A stretch of DNA of 55,915 bases from Nitrospiria bacterium (GTDB lineage: Bacteria > Nitrospirota > Nitrospiria > SBBL01 > JAADHI01), in contig CALZIJ010000017.1 of the NCBI GenBank assembly GCA_945787655.1, positions 1 through 55,915 on the forward strand, written 5' to 3'. The position numbers and the translations under genes were made by a program. Under the pieces are notes generated by a model, which was given only the letters and a program-made list of their open reading frames with translations, was not told where the DNA came from and did not search any database. Positions within the stretch are counted from its first letter, which is position 1. Each line of letters starts with the position of its first letter. Positions 43,993 to 54,220 of this stretch are shown here, piece by piece.

Positions 43993-44021
43993 TTGACAAC
44001 ATCTATCCTCACGGATAGAAT
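43993..44021 (+). promoter_or_regulatory. Sigma-70 promoter for tig-clpP-clpX
   Basis: TTGACA (43993-43998), a 17-base spacer and TAGAAT (44016-44021) match the housekeeping consensus at 11 of 12 positions. Transcription would start about 22 bases before the tig ATG. No heat-shock-type element was recognised. Confidence 0.85.
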
Positions 44022-44049
44022 AACCGCACTTTAGCATAAGAAGAGGTCT

Positions 44050-45348
44050 ATGAAAGTTCAAGTTGATGAAGTTACCCCGGTTAAAAAATCGCTTACCGTA
44101 GAAATTCCGGAAGAAGTCGTTTCCAAAGCTTTTTTACAGGCCTATTCTGATTTGAATCGCCAAGTCAGAGTGCCCGGTTTTCGTCAGGGAAAGGTTCCGG
44201 TCTCCCTGCTTGAAAAAAAATACGGTCCCTCTGTGGCAGAAGATATTATCCGCAAACTGGTGCCGGATTATTATGAAAAAGCCGTGGAGGAAACCGGAAT
44301 ATTCCCTGTCGAATTTCCGGCATTTGACAAAATAGAAGCTAAAAAGGGGTCCCCTCTTTCTTTTACAGCCACTGTGGAAGTTAAACCCGCCATTACGCTG
44401 GGCGACTATGAAGGGATTGTCTTGCCTCAACAAGCTGTCCAGGTTTCAGATGAGGAATTAAATAAGTCGCTTGCCGCTCAACAAGAACAACACGGCCAGC
44501 TTCAGGCGTGTTCGGAGGGGCATGAGATTGTTCCCCATGATTTTGTGATTGTAAATTTTGAAGGGTTTCTGGAAGGAAAGCCGGTACAAGACGGGAAGCA
44601 GGAGGGTTATACGATAGAGGTGGGTTCCAACACCTTTCCCCCGCCCTTTGAATCTGAATTGGAGGGAAAGAAGAAAGGAGATGTTTTGGATATCTCCGTG
44701 CCTTACCCTGAGGATTTTCAAAACAAGGCGATTGCTGGAAATACGGTTACGTTTCATATCGAAATTCAGGAAGTAAAAGAGAAAGTGCTCCCGGAGCTTG
44801 ATGACGAATTTGCCAAAGACTTGGGCCATGAAACACTGAATGAACTCACGGAAAAAACAAGGGAATCCTTGTTAAAGCAAGCGGCGTCCAAGCAGGAACA
44901 AGAGCAAAGAAAGGTTTTAATCGACAAGCACATAGAAAAAAATCCATTTGAAATTCCCGCGTCTCTTGCTGCGCGGGAATTGGAAACGATTATGAAATCC
45001 TTTCCAGATCAGAAAATGTTGAGTGAATCCTCTGAAAAAAGAGAGGCTTTTATGAAAGAACTGGAGCCTCTTGCCCGCCATCGCGTGGCTGAAACGTTGA
45101 TTTTAGGCGAAATAGTGGAAAAAGAGGGAATTGAAGTAACGGATGACGAAGTGGAAAGAGAGCTTGGGCGTATCGCTGAGCAGCGGGGGACGGCTTTAAA
45201 AGAGATCAAACAAGCTTTTTATCAAAAGGAAGGCGCGCTGGAAGGATTAAAATCCCAGATCAAGGAGCATAAGGCGCTTGATCTGATCTATTCCAAAGCG
45301 AAATTTGAGGCTGTGGCGGAGAAAGAGACGAAAGGAGAGAAATCCTGA
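44050..45348 (+). CDS. tig: Trigger factor
   Basis: A 432-residue ribosome-associated chaperone. The N-terminal ribosome-binding loop is present ([20 protein letters not shown], the GFRxGK signature). A FKBP-like domain follows ([36 protein letters not shown]), then the helical C-terminal arms. An AGAGG site precedes the ATG. It overlaps the clpP start by one base, and the order tig-clpP-clpX is the common bacterial operon. The promoter at 43993 probably drives all three. Confidence 0.97.
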   Translation: MKVQVDEVTPVKKSLTVEIPEEVVSKAFLQAYSDLNRQVRVPGFRQGKVPVSLLEKKYGPSVAEDIIRKLVPDYYEKAVEETGIFPVEFPAFDKIEAKKGSPLSFTATVEVKPAITLGDYEGIVLPQQAVQVSDEELNKSLAAQQEQHGQLQACSEGHEIVPHDFVIVNFEGFLEGKPVQDGKQEGYTIEVGSNTFPPPFESELEGKKKGDVLDISVPYPEDFQNKAIAGNTVTFHIEIQEVKEKVLPELDDEFAKDLGHETLNELTEKTRESLLKQAASKQEQEQRKVLIDKHIEKNPFEIPASLAARELETIMKSFPDQKMLSESSEKREAFMKELEPLARHRVAETLILGEIVEKEGIEVTDDEVERELGRIAEQRGTALKEIKQAFYQKEGALEGLKSQIKEHKALDLIYSKAKFEAVAEKETKGEKS

Positions 45349-45941
45349 TGTTAGTACCGATGGTGATTGAACAATCGAGCCGGGGTGAGAGCGCATATGA
45401 TATTTATTCCAGGCTCCTGAAAGACCGGATTGTATTTATTGGAACTGGAATTGATGACAATGTTTCAAACCTGATTATTGCCCAGCTCTTATTTCTTGAA
45501 GCGGAAGATCCTGAGAAAGATATTCACCTGTATATCAACTCTCCGGGCGGTGTTGTCACTTCAGGGATGGCCATTTATGACACGATGCAGTATATCAAGC
45601 CGGATGTTTCAACCATTTGCATCGGGCAGGCCGCGAGTATGGGTGCGCTTTTACTAACAGCGGGTGCGGCAGGAAAGCGGTATTCTCTTCCCAATGCGCG
45701 AATTATGATTCATCAACCTCTGGGCGGGTTTCAGGGGCAGGCAACGGATATCGAAATTCATGCGAAGGAAATTTTGAGAATTAAAGATCGCTTGAATGAA
45801 ATCCTTGCAAAACATACGAATCAATCCCTCGAAAAAATCAAGGAAGACACAGAACGGGACTATTTTATGTCGGGTGAAGAAGCCAAAAACTATCACCTTG
45901 TTGATGAAGTGATTGAGCATGCGGAAAATATCAAGAAGTAA
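45348..45941 (+). CDS. clpP: ATP-dependent Clp protease proteolytic subunit ClpP
   Basis: A 197-residue serine protease subunit that forms the ClpXP barrel. The catalytic residues are clear: Ser in [13 protein letters not shown], His in [18 protein letters not shown], and the Asp in the [17 protein letters not shown] region. The start has the substrate-gating region ([20 protein letters not shown]). Length is normal. It lies between tig and clpX. Confidence 0.98.
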   Translation: MLVPMVIEQSSRGESAYDIYSRLLKDRIVFIGTGIDDNVSNLIIAQLLFLEAEDPEKDIHLYINSPGGVVTSGMAIYDTMQYIKPDVSTICIGQAASMGALLLTAGAAGKRYSLPNARIMIHQPLGGFQGQATDIEIHAKEILRIKDRLNEILAKHTNQSLEKIKEDTERDYFMSGEEAKNYHLVDEVIEHAENIKK

Positions 45942-45986
45942 TAAACCCTAATAAGCAACATTTTATCGTATATTCTGGAGAAATTC

Positions 45987-47240
45987 ATGGCGAAACAAGA
46001 TAAGGCAGATGCCCTCTTACGGTGTTCTTTTTGTGGTAAAAACCGGGATGAAGTCAAAAAACTGATTGCCGGTCCAACTGTTTATATTTGCGATGAATGT
46101 GTTGATCTTTGTAACGACATCATCGCGGAGGAATGGGAAGAGGAAAAAGAGGAGCACTCTTCTGCGCTTCCTAAACCGGCTGAAATCAAAAAAACCCTGG
46201 ATCAATACGTCATCGGTCAGGACCGGGCGAAAAAGATCCTTTCGGTCGCGGTGCACAATCACTACAAGAGAGTGACTTCGAATGCGCAGGGAGATGATGT
46301 TGAGCTTCAAAAGGGAAATATTTTGATGATTGGTCCGACGGGTACCGGAAAAACGCTGCTTGCGCAAACTCTGGCCCGGATTATTGACGTGCCATTTACC
46401 ATTGCGGACGCGACGACATTAACCGAGGCGGGTTATGTCGGGGAAGACGTTGAAAATATTGTATTAAAGTTATTGCAGGCTTCAGATTATGACGTTGAAA
46501 AAGCCGAAAGAGGGATTGTTTATATTGACGAGGTGGACAAGGTATGCCGAAAAAGCGATTCCCCTTCTATCACACGGGATGTTTCTGGAGAAGGGGTTCA
46601 ACAGGCGCTGCTAAAACTGATTGAAGGGACCGTTGCCAATATCCCGCCTCAGGGAGGACGGAAGCATCCGCACCAGGAATTTATTCAGGTGGATACCACA
46701 AACATCCTTTTTATCTGCGGCGGTGCGTTTATTGGTCTTGAAAAACATATCGAAGACCGGATCTATAAAAAAGCCATGGGGTTCGGGGCCGAGATCAAGG
46801 GAAGGGGAGACCGCAAAATCGGAGATGTTTTGGCCAAGGTGCAGGCGAAGGATTTAATTCATCATGGCCTTATTCCGGAATTTGTCGGACGTCTCCCTGT
46901 TGTGGCCACGCTTGAGGATTTGGACGAAAAAGCGCTTGTTCGTATTTTAAGCGAACCCAAAAATGCCTTGGTTAAACAGTATGAAAAATTATTTTCTCTT
47001 GAAAAAGTCAAGCTCAAGTTTACAAACAGCGCGCTGTTAGCCGTTGCGAAGAAATCTTTTGAGCAAAAAACCGGCGCAAGGGGATTACGATCTATTCTTG
47101 AAGAAGTGATGCTGGATGTGATGTATGAGATTCCATCGCTTGAAGATGTCAAAGAATGTATTATTACCGAGGAAGTGATCAGCGGCGCGAGTGAACCCCT
47201 TCTCTTATACGAGCGTGAAAAAGGGATTAAATCGGCATAA
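45987..47240 (+). CDS. clpX: ATP-dependent Clp protease ATP-binding subunit ClpX
   Basis: A 417-residue AAA+ unfoldase that feeds substrates to ClpP. The N-terminal zinc domain has four cysteines ([11 protein letters not shown] and [12 protein letters not shown]). The AAA+ core has Walker [16 protein letters not shown], Walker [11 protein letters not shown], pore loop [10 protein letters not shown] and sensor motifs with [15 protein letters not shown]. The IGF loop, which docks on ClpP, is recognisable as the AMGFGAEIK region. A GGAG site precedes the ATG. Its stop is 5 bases from the convergent methyltransferase gene. Confidence 0.98.
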   Translation: MAKQDKADALLRCSFCGKNRDEVKKLIAGPTVYICDECVDLCNDIIAEEWEEEKEEHSSALPKPAEIKKTLDQYVIGQDRAKKILSVAVHNHYKRVTSNAQGDDVELQKGNILMIGPTGTGKTLLAQTLARIIDVPFTIADATTLTEAGYVGEDVENIVLKLLQASDYDVEKAERGIVYIDEVDKVCRKSDSPSITRDVSGEGVQQALLKLIEGTVANIPPQGGRKHPHQEFIQVDTTNILFICGGAFIGLEKHIEDRIYKKAMGFGAEIKGRGDRKIGDVLAKVQAKDLIHHGLIPEFVGRLPVVATLEDLDEKALVRILSEPKNALVKQYEKLFSLEKVKLKFTNSALLAVAKKSFEQKTGARGLRSILEEVMLDVMYEIPSLEDVKECIITEEVISGASEPLLLYEREKGIKSA

Positions 47241-47245
47241 CCGCT

Positions 47246-47959
47246 TTATCCAGGTTCACTGTGGGGGGGCTTCACTGCAGTTACGAGCGCGGCGCCCTGT
47301 AAAGTCAGAGACTCTACCTGTATATTAACAAGCCCTTCATTCCGCAATGCCTGTGTCAATTCTTCGACCCAGTTGGATTTTCGGATAACTTCAGGTAATT
47401 CCAATAAAACATGTTTCCATTCCGGATAGGCCCAGGCGCCGACTGGCTGCGCACATTTAAAATAGAGTTCAAAGGTTTTCTGAAGCATCTTCGAGCTGGG
47501 GTAGGTGAAATCATGAAGGATGATAATGCCACCCGGTTCGAGCATTTGATTTAAGTGGCGGATGAGTTTGGGAATATCGGCATATTTGGGAAGATAGGAA
47601 GACGTCACGACATCGTAACGTTCATCAGAGAGATACTCTTCCGCAGCCGAATGGATAAAGGTTACATTTTGGATTCCTTTTTCCCGGGTTTTGGATCGTG
47701 CAACCTGAAGATAGCCTTCAGTAATGTCCACACCGGTGACATGGCATTGTGGAAATTTTTCCAAAATCCCGAAAGTTAATATCCCGGTGCCACAGGCCAG
47801 ATCCAATACATTCCGGGGGGCCTGCATTTTTGAGAGAATTTTCTTTTTCCAAAGCCGGTCAATACCAAATGTAAAGCGGTGAACCACGTCATCGTAGCTT
47901 GTTCCCGTTTCTTTAAAAAACCGTTCAATCCACCCGCGTTTTTCTTCTAATTCAATCAT
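47246..47959 (-). CDS. Class I SAM-dependent methyltransferase (UbiE-like)
   Basis: A 237-residue small-molecule-type methyltransferase. SAM motif I reads VLDLACGTGILTFGILEKF (residues about 51-69), with VTGVDITEGYLQVAR for motif II and a late LEPGGIIILHDFTYPS. The pattern resembles UbiE/COQ5 enzymes of quinone synthesis, but the substrate is not shown and no quinone gene is adjacent. The gene is convergent with clpX and divergent from anmK. Confidence 0.82.
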   Translation of the reverse strand: MIELEEKRGWIERFFKETGTSYDDVVHRFTFGIDRLWKKKILSKMQAPRNVLDLACGTGILTFGILEKFPQCHVTGVDITEGYLQVARSKTREKGIQNVTFIHSAAEEYLSDERYDVVTSSYLPKYADIPKLIRHLNQMLEPGGIIILHDFTYPSSKMLQKTFELYFKCAQPVGAWAYPEWKHVLLELPEVIRKSNWVEELTQALRNEGLVNIQVESLTLQGAALVTAVKPPHSEPG

Positions 47960-48080
47960 TTTGTGGTTCGACCGATAAACAATAAATTTCGCAATTCAAC
48001 ACACGCCAAATAAAGATTTTTAAAGATGCCATTATGCCGGTTCTTTAAAAATTGTCAAGATGTTTAGATCGTACTTGACC

Positions 48081-48109
48081 TGTGAGGGTCTTTTCTGTAG
48101 CCTCATTTT
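48081..48109 (+). promoter_or_regulatory. Sigma-70-like promoter before anmK
   Basis: TTGACC, a 17-base spacer (TGTGAGGGTCTTTTCTG) and TAGCCT lie just before the GTG start of anmK, with about 7 bases between and no Shine-Dalgarno sequence. It supports the GTG start and suggests a leaderless message. Coordinates are approximate by one or two bases. Confidence 0.45.
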
Positions 48110-48110
48110 C

Positions 48111-49271
48111 GTGAAAGTCATTGGCTTGATGTCGGGAACCTCTGCGGATGGGGTGGATGTTGCCTTACTGGATATTCGAGGAGGGAGTCGCCGTCTCCGG
48201 TTTAGCCTGGAGGCTTTCCAGATTTATCCCTATCCCCGTACGCTCCAAAAAGAATTGATTCAAATTGCCTCGGGTCAGCCTGTTTCCATTGACCGGATCT
48301 GCTTTTTGAATGTCCTGTTGGGAGAAGTTTTTTCAGAGTCGATTGACCACCTGCTCCAGGATACAAAGATAGGTTTGGGCACTGTGGATTTAATCGGATC
48401 GCATGGGCAAACGCTTCAGCACATGCCTCATCCTGTCCGCCGGGGACAAACGGAGATTCGTTCCACATTGCAACTTGGAGAACCCTCTGTGATTGCGGAA
48501 CGAACAGGGATTCCTGTGGTGGCCGATTTCAGGCCGCGCGATATGGCCGCAGGCGGGGAAGGCGCACCGCTTGCGCCGTATTTTCATTATCACTTGCTCA
48601 GTCACAGGCGAAAATCACGTGCCGTGATCAATTTAGGCGGGATCAGCAATGTGACCTATTTGAAATCACAAGGTCGACTTGAAGACACCCTTGCTTTTGA
48701 CATGGGGCCGGCAAATATGGTGATCGATGCCTTGATCAGCCGTTTAAGCCGATCGAGGAAACGCTATGATAAAGATGGCGCGATGGCCCAGCGTGGCAAG
48801 GTCCATGCGGCTTTATATTCCAAGCTGATGAAACATCCATTTTTAAAAAAGGCCCCGCCGAAAAGCACAGGGCGGGAAATGTTTGGCGAAAAAATGCTTG
48901 AAGTGCTCCTGAAGGAGCAAAACCGGATCGGTTTATCGAATGTGGATTTAGTGGCGACGGTTACCGCATTGACTGCCGGAGCCATTCATTTGAACCTTAA
49001 GCGGTTCATCCTTAAAACGGGGGCCTTAGACGAAATTATTGTTGGGGGTGGTGGGGTGAAAAATCCAGTGATTATGGAGACCTTGAACGATTTAATGGCG
49101 CCTGTCCCGGTATTGACTTATGAAACACTTGGACATGATTCAAGGGCAATAGAGGCCATGACTTTTGCTGTGCTGGCCTATCAAACCTGGTTTAGACGAC
49201 CGGCCAATATCCCGTCAGTAACCGGAGCGCGGCACCCGGTGATCTTAGGAAAAATTATCCCTGGAAAGTGA
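48111..49271 (+). CDS. anmK: Anhydro-N-acetylmuramic acid kinase AnmK
   Basis: A 386-residue kinase that opens and phosphorylates 1,6-anhydroMurNAc recovered from peptidoglycan. Family motifs are: KVIGLMSGTSADGVDVALL at the start, DLIGSHGQTLQHMPH, VADFRPRDMAAGGEGAPL, NLGGISNVTYL and FDMGPANMVID, then VGGGGVKNP near the C-terminus. The frame is open from an ATG at 48060, but other AnmKs begin close to this GTG, and promoter-like boxes cover the intervening bases. The gene is convergent with the GGDEF/EAL gene, 7 bases away. Confidence 0.94.
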   Translation: MKVIGLMSGTSADGVDVALLDIRGGSRRLRFSLEAFQIYPYPRTLQKELIQIASGQPVSIDRICFLNVLLGEVFSESIDHLLQDTKIGLGTVDLIGSHGQTLQHMPHPVRRGQTEIRSTLQLGEPSVIAERTGIPVVADFRPRDMAAGGEGAPLAPYFHYHLLSHRRKSRAVINLGGISNVTYLKSQGRLEDTLAFDMGPANMVIDALISRLSRSRKRYDKDGAMAQRGKVHAALYSKLMKHPFLKKAPPKSTGREMFGEKMLEVLLKEQNRIGLSNVDLVATVTALTAGAIHLNLKRFILKTGALDEIIVGGGGVKNPVIMETLNDLMAPVPVLTYETLGHDSRAIEAMTFAVLAYQTWFRRPANIPSVTGARHPVILGKIIPGK

Positions 49272-49278
49272 AAAAACC

Positions 49279-51783
49279 TTATGAGTGTTTTTGAGGGTTT
49301 GTTGTTTTTTCCTGTTCAAGGCGTTGTGTAAATTGTTCTGCCGGCACGGGTTTGCTGTAATAATATCCTTGCATGATGTCACAACCGTGTTCTCCAAGGT
49401 AAGCCAGTTGTTGCGCGGTTTCAACCCCTTCTGCAATGACTTGGAGGTTTAAACTTTTTGCCATTGCGATGATGGCTTTGACGATTGCCGCATCATCCGG
49501 GTCGGAGACGATGTCCCGGACAAATGACCGGTCTATTTTTAAGGTATCGATCGGAAATCTTTTTAAATAGCTTAAAGAAGAATACCCTGTTCCGAAGTCA
49601 TCAACGGAAAGTTTTAGCCCCATTTCCTTGATTTTGTTAAGCAGACGGATGGTCTCCTCTGCATTTTGCATAATGACACTTTCTGTCAGTTCCAGCTCGA
49701 GTTGATCGGGGTTCGCTCTTGTTGTATTCAATATCTCTTGAATGGTTTGGGCAAAGGTCCGTTGCCGGAGTTGGTGAAAAGAGAGATTGACCGCGATTTG
49801 TATCGAATCAAAACCACTGGCATGCCATTTTTTTTGCTGTAGACAGGCTGTGGTAAAAACCCATTCTCCAATCGGAATAATCAGGCCTGTCTCTTCGGCA
49901 AGCGGGATAAATTCATTCGGGGGCACCATGCCGAGCTTGCTGTGATTCCAGCGTAGCAGACCTTCGGCGCCAATGATTTTCCCGGTTTGAATATCCACTT
50001 GAGGTTGATAATAGAGACAGAGCTGATCTCTTTCCAGTGCCTTTCTCAAGTCCGCTTCAAGGTTCAGCTTCTCCAGGGATTTGATGTTCATGGAATTGGC
50101 ATAAAACTGAAAATTATTCCGGCCTTTCCCTTTGGCATGGTACATGGCGGTATCCGAATTTTTAATGAGCGTCTCCGGGTCTTCTCCATCTTCCGGAAAA
50201 ATAGAGATGCCAATGCTGGGGGTGATACGAAATTCATGATCCTGGGTTTCAAATGGGACGTTGAAGGAGGCGATAATCCGTCGTGAAACAATGGATGCAT
50301 CTTCTGCTTTTTTCAGGTCGGTGACCAAAATGAGAAATTCATCGCCGCCAAAACGGGATAAAACGCCCGAAGATGATTTACCATCCAGACAGGTCAGGTT
50401 GTCACTGGCGCGAATACATGTTTTTAACCGTCCAGCGACTTGTTTTAAGAGCAGGTCACCGATGCTGTGGCCAAGGGTGTCGTTAATGTGTTTGAAGCGG
50501 TCCAGGTCAATGAAGAGGGTCGCGACGATGGCGTTATAACGCTTTGCGTGTTGGATGGCCTGGTTCAGATATTCCTGGAACAGGCCTCTATTGGGTAAAT
50601 TGGTCAGAGGGTCATAATAGGCAAGGGTTCTAATTTGCTCGTCTGCTTTTTTCCGTTCGGAAATATCCTGTACGACGGCAAAAAATACAGGCGGTGTTTC
50701 GGTTTGTCCCAATTGTAAACGAAGCTCAGCAGGATACGATGAGGTATCTTTCCGCCGGTTGGATGTTTCAAAAAAAACCTGTTCTCTTTTTCTTTCGAGC
50801 AAGGGCTGTATCAGGGAACTAAAAAATTCAGCGGTCAGTTCCGGCATCAGGTTCAAGATGGTCAATTCCCGCAACTCTTCCATCGTATATCCCAGGTTCT
50901 GAAGCGCCCCCTCGTTGGCTTCAACAATGCGGAAGGTATCGGCCCTAAAAACGAGGAATTCATTACTTGAGGCGTTTAAAATACGGCCTAGTCTCGCTTC
51001 CCGTTGTTCAGACTGTTTTCTTTCTGTGATGTCTTGAATCATGCCAAACATTTGTTTGGCCTCTCCGTTAATATCCAATATGAGTTCAGCCTGGTTATGA
51101 ACGTTTCGAACCTGGTTATTTCTTAATTGGATACGGTGTTCAATGCTCAAGGGTTTTTTTTCTTTTATCGCCGTGTCCATGGATTTTTTGACGGCCTTGC
51201 GGTCATCGGGGTGAACTCTGCTTATAAAAGCCTTGTAGGTATCTTCCATCTGTTCCGCAGTTTCATGAAAGATCGCGCAAAGTTCTTCTGACCAGTGAAA
51301 ATGATCATCATGAAGCCGCCAATCCCAGCTTCCCATATGGGCAATACTCTGGGCGGTAGCGAGCCGCTTTTTATTCTCGTTGAGATCATTAAAAAGCTTT
51401 GCCGTACGGAGGATGTATCGAATCCGGTGCGCCAAGAGCGAGAGATTAAAAGGTTTTGTAATAAAATCTGTTGCACCGACTTCATATGCGTGGTTGACGG
51501 CTTTGTCGGCATCCAGTCCGGTCGCCATTACGATGGGAATATGCTGCCCATGTTTCTCCTTTCGGATGGCTTCACAGGTCTCAAACCCGTCCATTTCCGG
51601 CATTTCTACGTCCAAAATAACAATATCGGGGTTGATTTCCTTGAAAAATTGAAGCCCTTCTTTTCCATGATTCGCTGGAAAGACATTAAACCCGGAGGCG
51701 ATGAGTGATTTTTTGATAATCTCCCGCATGATGGGATCATCATCAACCAGAAGAACGATCTGTTGTCGATCCGTTTCTCTCAT
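49279..51783 (-). CDS. Response regulator with PAS, GGDEF and EAL domains
   Basis: An 834-residue cyclic-di-GMP enzyme controlled by phosphorylation. REC domain: LLVDDDPIMREII and phospho-acceptor Asp58 in DIVILDVEMPEMDG, then TKPF. Two PAS/PAC sensor domains follow (around residues 150-265 and 275-385). GGDEF domain: SRFGGDEFLILVTDL, with the motif intact. EAL domain: the EAL triplet reads EGL (IIGAEGLLRWNH), with the catalytic Glu kept, and later ELTESVIMQNAE, DDFGTGYSSLSYL and KIDRSFV are present. It may make and/or break c-di-GMP and could affect motility. No partner kinase is adjacent. Confidence 0.93.
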   Translation of the reverse strand: MRETDRQQIVLLVDDDPIMREIIKKSLIASGFNVFPANHGKEGLQFFKEINPDIVILDVEMPEMDGFETCEAIRKEKHGQHIPIVMATGLDADKAVNHAYEVGATDFITKPFNLSLLAHRIRYILRTAKLFNDLNENKKRLATAQSIAHMGSWDWRLHDDHFHWSEELCAIFHETAEQMEDTYKAFISRVHPDDRKAVKKSMDTAIKEKKPLSIEHRIQLRNNQVRNVHNQAELILDINGEAKQMFGMIQDITERKQSEQREARLGRILNASSNEFLVFRADTFRIVEANEGALQNLGYTMEELRELTILNLMPELTAEFFSSLIQPLLERKREQVFFETSNRRKDTSSYPAELRLQLGQTETPPVFFAVVQDISERKKADEQIRTLAYYDPLTNLPNRGLFQEYLNQAIQHAKRYNAIVATLFIDLDRFKHINDTLGHSIGDLLLKQVAGRLKTCIRASDNLTCLDGKSSSGVLSRFGGDEFLILVTDLKKAEDASIVSRRIIASFNVPFETQDHEFRITPSIGISIFPEDGEDPETLIKNSDTAMYHAKGKGRNNFQFYANSMNIKSLEKLNLEADLRKALERDQLCLYYQPQVDIQTGKIIGAEGLLRWNHSKLGMVPPNEFIPLAEETGLIIPIGEWVFTTACLQQKKWHASGFDSIQIAVNLSFHQLRQRTFAQTIQEILNTTRANPDQLELELTESVIMQNAEETIRLLNKIKEMGLKLSVDDFGTGYSSLSYLKRFPIDTLKIDRSFVRDIVSDPDDAAIVKAIIAMAKSLNLQVIAEGVETAQQLAYLGEHGCDIMQGYYYSKPVPAEQFTQRLEQEKTTNPQKHS

Positions 51784-51931
51784 GTGGTCTCGGCCAAGTC
51801 CAATGTAAAACCGTTTTTCCCTTTTCGGGAAAATTTCTGATAAGACGGGTGTCTTCTATTTATCGGTTATTAGAGGATAAACCTTAAGGATTTCTGACTT
51901 TTTAAGGCAAACAGGCTAGAAAATATTCAAA

Positions 51932-52795
51932 CTATTCTGAGGATTGGGTTTGGATGAATTTTGCCAAAGCATTGAAGTAGGCTTCTCCCGCGACAATGTA
52001 GGTGTTGTTGTGGTCTGCGCCTTTGAGCGCTTGAAATGTTTTTGGTTCGTTTGCGGCTTCAAATAATCGTTGGCCTTGTATAACAGGAATGATTCTATCC
52101 TCATCGCCATGCATGATTAAGAGTGGCCTTTTAAGCTGTTTTATTCTTTCGAGGGAATTGTATTTTGTCGTAATTCGTCCTTTAAAAGGCAGCCAGGGGA
52201 AGGTGAGCTGGACCATATCACGAATTGATGTAAAAGGGGCTTCCAAAATAAGCCCTGAAGTAGGGCTTTCCGTCGCAAGCCGAAGTGCAATTGCCGCGCC
52301 TAGAGATCTTCCAAAGATGAAAATTTGGTGTGGATTAACCTCTTCTTTCAGCAGCAGTGTATCGTAGGCGGCTCGGGCATCATTTGTGGTACCGGCTTCG
52401 GAAGGTTCCCCGTCGCTTTGGCCATATCCCCGGTAATCAATAATCATGATGTTTAATTTAAGGGCATGGTGCAATCGTTGCAGCAGATCAACGCGGTGTC
52501 CAATATTGCCTGCATTGCCGTGAAACCAAAGTAATGCCTGTTCACTCCCTGGATAGGGAACAAACCATCCATGTATCTTGACGCCGTCGTCCGTTAGGAT
52601 AGAAAGGTCTTCGTAAGGCAGTTGAGCCTCGGCGGGCGTCGCAATCAAGCGTTTTTCAGGATAGTAAATAAATTTCTTTTCCACACTGCATCCACTGCTT
52701 AATAAAAAAAGAATAAAGAAAAACCCTGTTTTATAGTGGGCATAACAATGAAAAAAATCTGGCAGCCTGTGATTTCGAGGGAATAACTCGGACAT
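51932..52795 (-). CDS. Alpha/beta hydrolase lipoprotein (ABHD13/17-like)
   Basis: A 287-residue serine hydrolase. A hydrophobic stretch ending in LLSSGC (residues about 25-35) looks like a lipobox signal, though the N-terminus before it is long. The hydrolase core has LLWFHGNAGN, IIDYRGYGQSDG, nucleophile Ser in FGRSLGAAIAL, Asp in MHGDEDRIIPV and His in KGADHNN. It lies 32 bases after the moeB-like gene on the same strand. The substrate is unknown; relatives include acyl-protein and lipid esterases. Confidence 0.85.
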   Translation of the reverse strand: MSELFPRNHRLPDFFHCYAHYKTGFFFILFLLSSGCSVEKKFIYYPEKRLIATPAEAQLPYEDLSILTDDGVKIHGWFVPYPGSEQALLWFHGNAGNIGHRVDLLQRLHHALKLNIMIIDYRGYGQSDGEPSEAGTTNDARAAYDTLLLKEEVNPHQIFIFGRSLGAAIALRLATESPTSGLILEAPFTSIRDMVQLTFPWLPFKGRITTKYNSLERIKQLKRPLLIMHGDEDRIIPVIQGQRLFEAANEPKTFQALKGADHNNTYIVAGEAYFNALAKFIQTQSSE

Positions 52796-52827
52796 TAGCG
52801 GAACATGCGGAATTTATAACACATGAA

Positions 52828-53652
52828 TCACCCTGGTGACGGCAGGGTGCAGGAAATTTCGTAATCGAGTAATTCTTTTATTGTCGGATTCGGTCCACAA
52901 AGAAGGCAGTTGGGGTTTTTAGGAACTTTGACACGTCGAAAAGACATATCCAGCGCATCATAAATTAATAAACGCCCTGCGAGGGACTCCCCAATGCCCA
53001 AAATTTCTTTTAAGGCTTCGGCGGCTTGAAGAATTCCGATCGTACCTGCGAGTACCCCTAAAACCCCGGCCTCCTGACAACTGGGAACCAGGCCCGGAGG
53101 AGGCGGTTCCGGATAGAGACACCGGTAACAAGGCACAGGCCCTTCATCCGTTTTGTGGGGTTTTAAAGTGGTGAGCTGCCCTTCAAAGCGGAAAATGCTG
53201 CCGGAAATCAAGGTTTTCTTGAGAAAGAACGCGGCGTCATTTACGAGGAATCGTGTTGGAAAATTGTCAGACCCATCCAGGATGAGGTCATAATCTTTAA
53301 TGATATCGAGGATATTCCCCGAATCCAGCCGCCCGACATGTTTGATGACTTTAACATCAGGATTCATTTTAGCAATGGTTTCTTCCGCTGAATCCACTTT
53401 AGGGTGGTTGACCGTTCGGGTGCTGTGCAGAATTTGCCGTTGCAGGTTGGAAAGATCCACCACGTCGTCATCGATAATGCCCAAGGTTCCTACCCCTGCA
53501 GAGGCAAGATATAGCGCGGAAGGCGAACCCAGGCCTCCGGCTCCGATCAGGAAAACCCTGGCCTCGGCGATTTTTTTCTGCCCTTTTCCGCCGACTTCCT
53601 TTAAAAGGATCTGACGGCTGTAGCGTTGTAATTGTTCATCAGAAAACGCCAT
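52828..53652 (-). CDS. MoeB/ThiF-type E1-like adenylyltransferase
   Basis: A 274-residue enzyme that adenylates the C-terminal Gly-Gly of a small sulfur-carrier protein. Features are the nucleotide motif LIGAGGLGSPSALYLASAG, DDDVVDLSNLQRQILH with the Arg, LILDGSDNFPTRFLVND, and two zinc CxxC pairs (CYRCLYPE and NCLLCGP). No rhodanese domain is fused. It ends the cluster thrC-moaD-NIL-moeB. A second similar gene starts the cluster at the window end, so two E1 enzymes may serve one carrier. Confidence 0.93.
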   Translation of the reverse strand: MAFSDEQLQRYSRQILLKEVGGKGQKKIAEARVFLIGAGGLGSPSALYLASAGVGTLGIIDDDVVDLSNLQRQILHSTRTVNHPKVDSAEETIAKMNPDVKVIKHVGRLDSGNILDIIKDYDLILDGSDNFPTRFLVNDAAFFLKKTLISGSIFRFEGQLTTLKPHKTDEGPVPCYRCLYPEPPPPGLVPSCQEAGVLGVLAGTIGILQAAEALKEILGIGESLAGRLLIYDALDMSFRRVKVPKNPNCLLCGPNPTIKELLDYEISCTLPSPG

Positions 53653-53679
53653 GTGAAAAAATTCCCTCTCTCTTAAGGG

Positions 53680-53919
53680 TTATTCAATAATGTTGCGCTC
53701 AATCGGGTCCACTTTAACGCCGGCGGCTTTCATGCCTTCGACAGCGCGTTCTATTTCGTCGGTATCACCCACTAATTCAAGATCTACCCATCCAGTTTTC
53801 TCAGTCACATCCGCGCGTCGGATATTGGTAACCACCTTGTAATTTTTGCCGGTGTTATAAATAATCGGCTCCCGGATTTTATCTTCCGGGAAGGTGATCC
53901 GCACTTTCAAATTTGCCAT
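53680..53919 (-). CDS. Small NIL-domain protein
   Basis: A 79-residue single NIL domain, the small ligand-binding fold also found at the end of MetN methionine transporters. It shows VRITFPEDKIREPIIYNTG, the conserved NIRRADVTEKTGW loop, and EIERAVEGMKAAGVKV. A GGAG site precedes the ATG at 53919; the frame is open to 53985. It lies between the moaD-like and moeB-like genes. The domain's links to methionine and sulfur amino acids suggest a role in homocysteine or methionine synthesis, by inference. Confidence 0.88.
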   Translation of the reverse strand: MANLKVRITFPEDKIREPIIYNTGKNYKVVTNIRRADVTEKTGWVDLELVGDTDEIERAVEGMKAAGVKVDPIERNIIE

Positions 53920-53947
53920 TTTAAGTCTCCTTTTTCCTGATATGCTG

Positions 53948-54220
53948 TTATCCGCCTGCGATGGCTGGAATGATGGATACCTCATCTCCCTGTTTTACCG
54001 GAGTATCCAGCCCTTGGTGAAATCGGATGTCTTCTTCGTTGATATAGATATTGACGAATCGACGGATGGCGCCTTCTTCATCACAGAGACGTTCTTTAAT
54101 CCCTGGGTACTGGGTCTCCAGGGTGTTAATCAGTGCGGAGACGCTGTCTCCTTCAATATCGACTTCCCCTTGACCGCCGGTCAACCTTCTGAGTGGGGTG
54201 GGTATACGAACCTTTATCAT
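53948..54220 (-). CDS. MoaD/ThiS-family sulfur-carrier protein
   Basis: A 90-residue ubiquitin-fold carrier ending in Gly-Gly (SIIPAIAGG), the residue that would be adenylated and converted to a thiocarboxylate. The fold pattern (VRIPTPLRRLTGGQGEVDIE, FVNIYINEEDIRF, VKQGDEVSIIPAI) is closest to MoaD/CysO-like proteins. It overlaps thrC by 4 bases. Being wedged between thrC and a NIL protein suggests sulfur donation to an amino-acid enzyme rather than molybdopterin synthesis; there is no moaE here. Confidence 0.92.
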   Translation of the reverse strand: MIKVRIPTPLRRLTGGQGEVDIEGDSVSALINTLETQYPGIKERLCDEEGAIRRFVNIYINEEDIRFHQGLDTPVKQGDEVSIIPAIAGG

